From positions 1 to 6,393 of the forward strand of contig JBDIAV010000135.1 in NCBI GenBank assembly GCA_039812645.1: 6,393 nt of DNA, in the 5' to 3' direction. Positions 4,673 to 6,393 of the stretch are shown here, one piece after another; position 1 is the first letter of the stretch; every line of letters starts with the position of its first letter. This stretch comes from Ancrocorticia sp039812645. Lineage in GTDB: Bacteria; Actinomycetota; Actinomycetes; Actinomycetales; Actinomycetaceae. The notes under the pieces are model-generated. The model was not told the DNA's origin, searched no databases, and was given only the letters and a program-made list of their open reading frames with translations. Made by a program: the position numbers and the translations under genes.

Positions 4673-5481
4673 GGCACGGTACCGATATGACGGACATAAC
4701 CGTTGCTGAGACCGCGGACGGCCGCGGATACCGTCTCGTTGCCTTCGACCTTGACGATACCCTCGCTCCTTCTAAGTCCCCGCTACCTGCGCGTATGGCG
4801 ACGGCACTACGTGGCCTTCTGAGTATTGCGGAAGTCTGTGTCATTTCCGGTGGACAGTTTGCCCAGTTTGAGAGCCAGCTTCTTGCAAACTTGAATGCCA
4901 ACGACGACGAACTGGCTCGCCTTCATTTGATGCCCACCTGTGGAACCCGGTATACCGTCTATCGCGAGGGACAGTGGCTGGATCTATACGCACGTGACCT
5001 CTCGCAGGAGGAGAGCGCGCAAGCGCAGCGTGTGGTGGAGGCTGAGGCACGCCGTCTTGGCTTGTGGGAAGAAGAGACCTGGGGTCCGATTCTAGAGGAT
5101 CGCGGCTCCCAGATCACCTTCTCCGCGCTTGGCCAGCAGGCACCGCTCGAGGCGAAGAAGGCATGGGATCCGGAGGGGACGAAGAAGGAGCGGCTGCGCG
5201 CCGTCGTCGCCCCTCTGCTTCCTGGCCTGGAGGTCCGATCTGGTGGATCCACCTCCCTCGATATCACCCGAAAGGGCGTGGACAAAGCGTACGGAATCGC
5301 CGAACTCTCTCGGGAGACGGGCATCGCTATTGCGGACATGCTGTTTGTGGGTGATCGTCTGGACGAGGGCGGCAATGATTATCCAGTCAAGCGGCTCGGT
5401 ATCGCGACCCGTCCGGTGAGCGGCTGGGAGGATACGGCGGCATTTGTCGAAGGTTATGTTGCCAATCCGGCCAGGATCTAA
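4669..5481 (+). CDS. HAD-IIB family phosphatase, phosphomannomutase-like
   Basis: Cytoplasmic haloacid-dehalogenase-fold hydrolase, 270 aa. Motif I DLDDT (27-31: nucleophile Asp27, general acid Asp29), motif II Ser60 in VISGG, motif III Lys202 or Lys206 in RKGVDK, motif IV GDRLDEGGND (228-237). The cap lies between motifs II and III (type C2B). The EDRGSQITFSALGQ stretch (143-156), the GGSTSLDI strand and GGND recall eukaryotic phosphomannomutase and related sugar-phosphate phosphatases, so a phosphosugar substrate is plausible; the exact reaction is not known. The GTG at 4669 overlaps the upstream stop (GTGA). An ATG at 4687 is an alternative start, with GAGG 12 nt before it, and would shorten the protein by 6 residues. 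A Rho-independent terminator follows at 5547. Confidence 0.88.
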   Translation: MRHGTDMTDITVAETADGRGYRLVAFDLDDTLAPSKSPLPARMATALRGLLSIAEVCVISGGQFAQFESQLLANLNANDDELARLHLMPTCGTRYTVYREGQWLDLYARDLSQEESAQAQRVVEAEARRLGLWEEETWGPILEDRGSQITFSALGQQAPLEAKKAWDPEGTKKERLRAVVAPLLPGLEVRSGGSTSLDITRKGVDKAYGIAELSRETGIAIADMLFVGDRLDEGGNDYPVKRLGIATRPVSGWEDTAAFVEGYVANPARI

Positions 5482-5546
5482 ATTGGGCAGTATCTGGAGT
5501 GTTCGTCGAGGTTGCGGCGAATTCCCAGGAATGGCGGTCTAGAATG

Positions 5547-5587
5547 CGTGGTGCCCCGAGAACGGTCGGGGCACCACGTGTGTTTTT
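5547..5587 (+). terminator. Rho-independent terminator after the HAD gene
   Basis: CGTGGTGCCCCGA (5547-5559) pairs perfectly with TCGGGGCACCACG (5566-5578): a 13-bp GC-rich stem with a 6-nt loop, followed by GTTTTT ending at 5587. It lies 66 nt after the HAD stop and before the VKOR gene, separating the two units. Confidence 0.9.
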
Positions 5588-5600
5588 AGGTGAGTAACCG

Positions 5601-5630
5601 TTGTGGGTCGGGATAGGCACACGGCAATAT
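5601..5630 (+). promoter_or_regulatory. Candidate promoter of the VKOR gene
   Basis: TTGTGG (5601-5606) and CAATAT (5625-5630) at 18-bp spacing, just after the terminator. Transcription would begin near 5637 and give a leader of about 15 nt with the GGAGG site. This agrees with the GTG start at 5652 and not with a start at 5601. Confidence 0.35.
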
Positions 5631-5641
5631 CAAAGCAAATT

Positions 5642-5646
5642 GGAGG
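5642..5646 (+). promoter_or_regulatory. Ribosome binding site that sets the VKOR start
   Basis: GGAGG, 5 nt before GTG at 5652. It lies inside the longer frame that could be opened by TTG at 5601, which argues against that longer version. Confidence 0.7.
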
Positions 5647-5651
5647 TGGCT

Positions 5652-6344
5652 GTGGCCAAGGATAAGTTGAATCTTGAACAGCTGAGCGACTCGGAGTTGA
5701 ACGAGTACCTCCGACGGATAGAAGACCAGCGAAACGCCGTGCCAAGTGAGCAGCAGCTGGCTGGTGGGGCGCCACGGGAGCTGTCCCTGGTGATGGTAAT
5801 CGCGGGACTGCTCGGCATCTTTGCCTCGGTCTCGCTCATTCAGGCCGAGAAACAGTTGTTGAATGATCCCCTCGCTGCTCTCTCCTGCGATATCAACCCG
5901 CTTATCGGCTGCGGAAAGTTCCTCAACTCGCCGGTGAACGCGGTATTTTTTGGGGTGTCGAACGCTGTCTTTGGCCTCGCCTTCTTCGCAGGAATTACGG
6001 CACTAGGGCTGGTACTGGCATCGGGGGGACGATTCGGACGGTGGCTGTGGGTCGTCGTCGACCTGGCAATGGTGGGTGCGACAGCGTGGATTATGTGGTT
6101 CCAGTGGACATCGTTCACGGTAGAACGCTCGTTGTGCCCCTACTGCCTGCTCACCTGGACGGTGAGCATCCCGCTGATCGTCAACGTACTGGCGCGATCA
6201 GCTCAAGCAGGACATTTCCCGTGCCCGGCGGGACTGCGCCGCACTCTCGTTAAGGGGCGTTGGTACATCATCGCGGCGGTGTACGCGGTGCTCGTCATAT
6301 TTGCCGTGGTCTGGTTCTGGGACCAGTGGATGCTGGTCTTCTAA
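5652..6344 (+). CDS. VKOR family membrane oxidoreductase
   Basis: Vitamin K epoxide reductase homologue, 230 aa. Bacterial VKORs pass electrons from a periplasmic or extracytoplasmic DsbA-like oxidase to quinone and so drive disulfide formation; in Actinomyces and Corynebacterium relatives VKOR or its role reoxidises MdbA. Seen: a polar, charged N-terminus (1-44), hydrophobic spans near 45-64, 96-122, 131-151, 163-180 and 205-222, the redox motif C162-P-Y-C165 at the start of a span, and loop cysteines Cys79 and Cys87 (LSCDINPLIGCGKF) that relay electrons. No thioredoxin domain is fused, so a separate partner protein is expected elsewhere. GTG at 5652 has GGAGG 5 nt upstream; a TTG at 5601 would add 17 residues with no RBS. 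Monocistronic within the window. Confidence 0.93.
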   Translation: MAKDKLNLEQLSDSELNEYLRRIEDQRNAVPSEQQLAGGAPRELSLVMVIAGLLGIFASVSLIQAEKQLLNDPLAALSCDINPLIGCGKFLNSPVNAVFFGVSNAVFGLAFFAGITALGLVLASGGRFGRWLWVVVDLAMVGATAWIMWFQWTSFTVERSLCPYCLLTWTVSIPLIVNVLARSAQAGHFPCPAGLRRTLVKGRWYIIAAVYAVLVIFAVVWFWDQWMLVF

Positions 6345-6393
6345 GCGTAGCGGCTATCACAGCGGCGATACTGCCAATAAAGGCGGTAAGCCC
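6345..6393. other. Sequence after VKOR, window end
   Basis: No gene start, clear hairpin or T-run can be supported in these 49 nt. A terminator for VKOR, if present, lies beyond the window. Confidence 0.6.

Noticed and set aside
4959..5375. 138-codon minus-strand ORF inside the HAD gene
   Set aside because: Ser/Arg-rich antisense frame covering all HAD motifs; no RBS.
5540..5545. TAGAAT as a -10 promoter just before the HAD terminator
   Set aside because: No -35 at a suitable distance, and the start would fall within the terminator stem.

Overview
This window fits a moderately high-GC actinobacterium. Reasons: frequent GTG starts, a MetN/MetI/MetQ methionine importer, a DtxR-superfamily regulator with an SH3-like tail, a Pro/Gln-rich DUF4282-type membrane protein, and a stand-alone VKOR. 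The protein mix is reminiscent of Actinomycetaceae (Trueperella/Actinomyces-like), but genus cannot be fixed from the sequence alone. I see no mobile element, CRISPR array, tRNA or rRNA.

Left part (1-2200), minus strand: a methionine ABC importer in the order metN (ATPase with C-terminal NIL domain), metI (permease, start/stop overlap with metN) and metQ (lipoprotein, only its N-terminus in the window). A 164-nt gap with short direct repeats separates metI from metQ. Upstream of metN is a structured leader whose core resembles the GCAACC/GGUGC heart of SAM-I/SAM-IV riboswitches, which would suit a methionine transporter.

Middle part (2188-2454), plus strand: a small isolated unit divergent from metN. 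A TACACT -10 box lies 8 nt before a GTG that opens a 67-codon, Trp-rich ORF of unusually low GC3. The ORF ends just before a perfect 15-bp hairpin that probably also ends the convergent mntR message. It may be a leaderless small protein or peptide gene, or a small RNA. It is the least explained piece of the window.

2480-3903, minus strand: deoD (purine nucleoside phosphorylase) followed after 5 nt by a DtxR/MntR-family metalloregulator. Its metal ligands (Asp9, Glu102, Glu105, His106) point to manganese rather than iron.

4069-5587, plus strand: a 5'-UTR hairpin, a Q/P-rich two-span membrane protein, and a HAD-IIB phosphatase of the eukaryotic-phosphomannomutase-like type coupled by a GTGA overlap, closed by a classical Rho-independent terminator.

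5601-6344, plus strand: a VKOR family membrane protein (CPYC plus loop cysteines), probably the quinone-linked oxidant of extracytoplasmic disulfide formation, with its own candidate promoter. The last 49 nt contain no recognisable feature.
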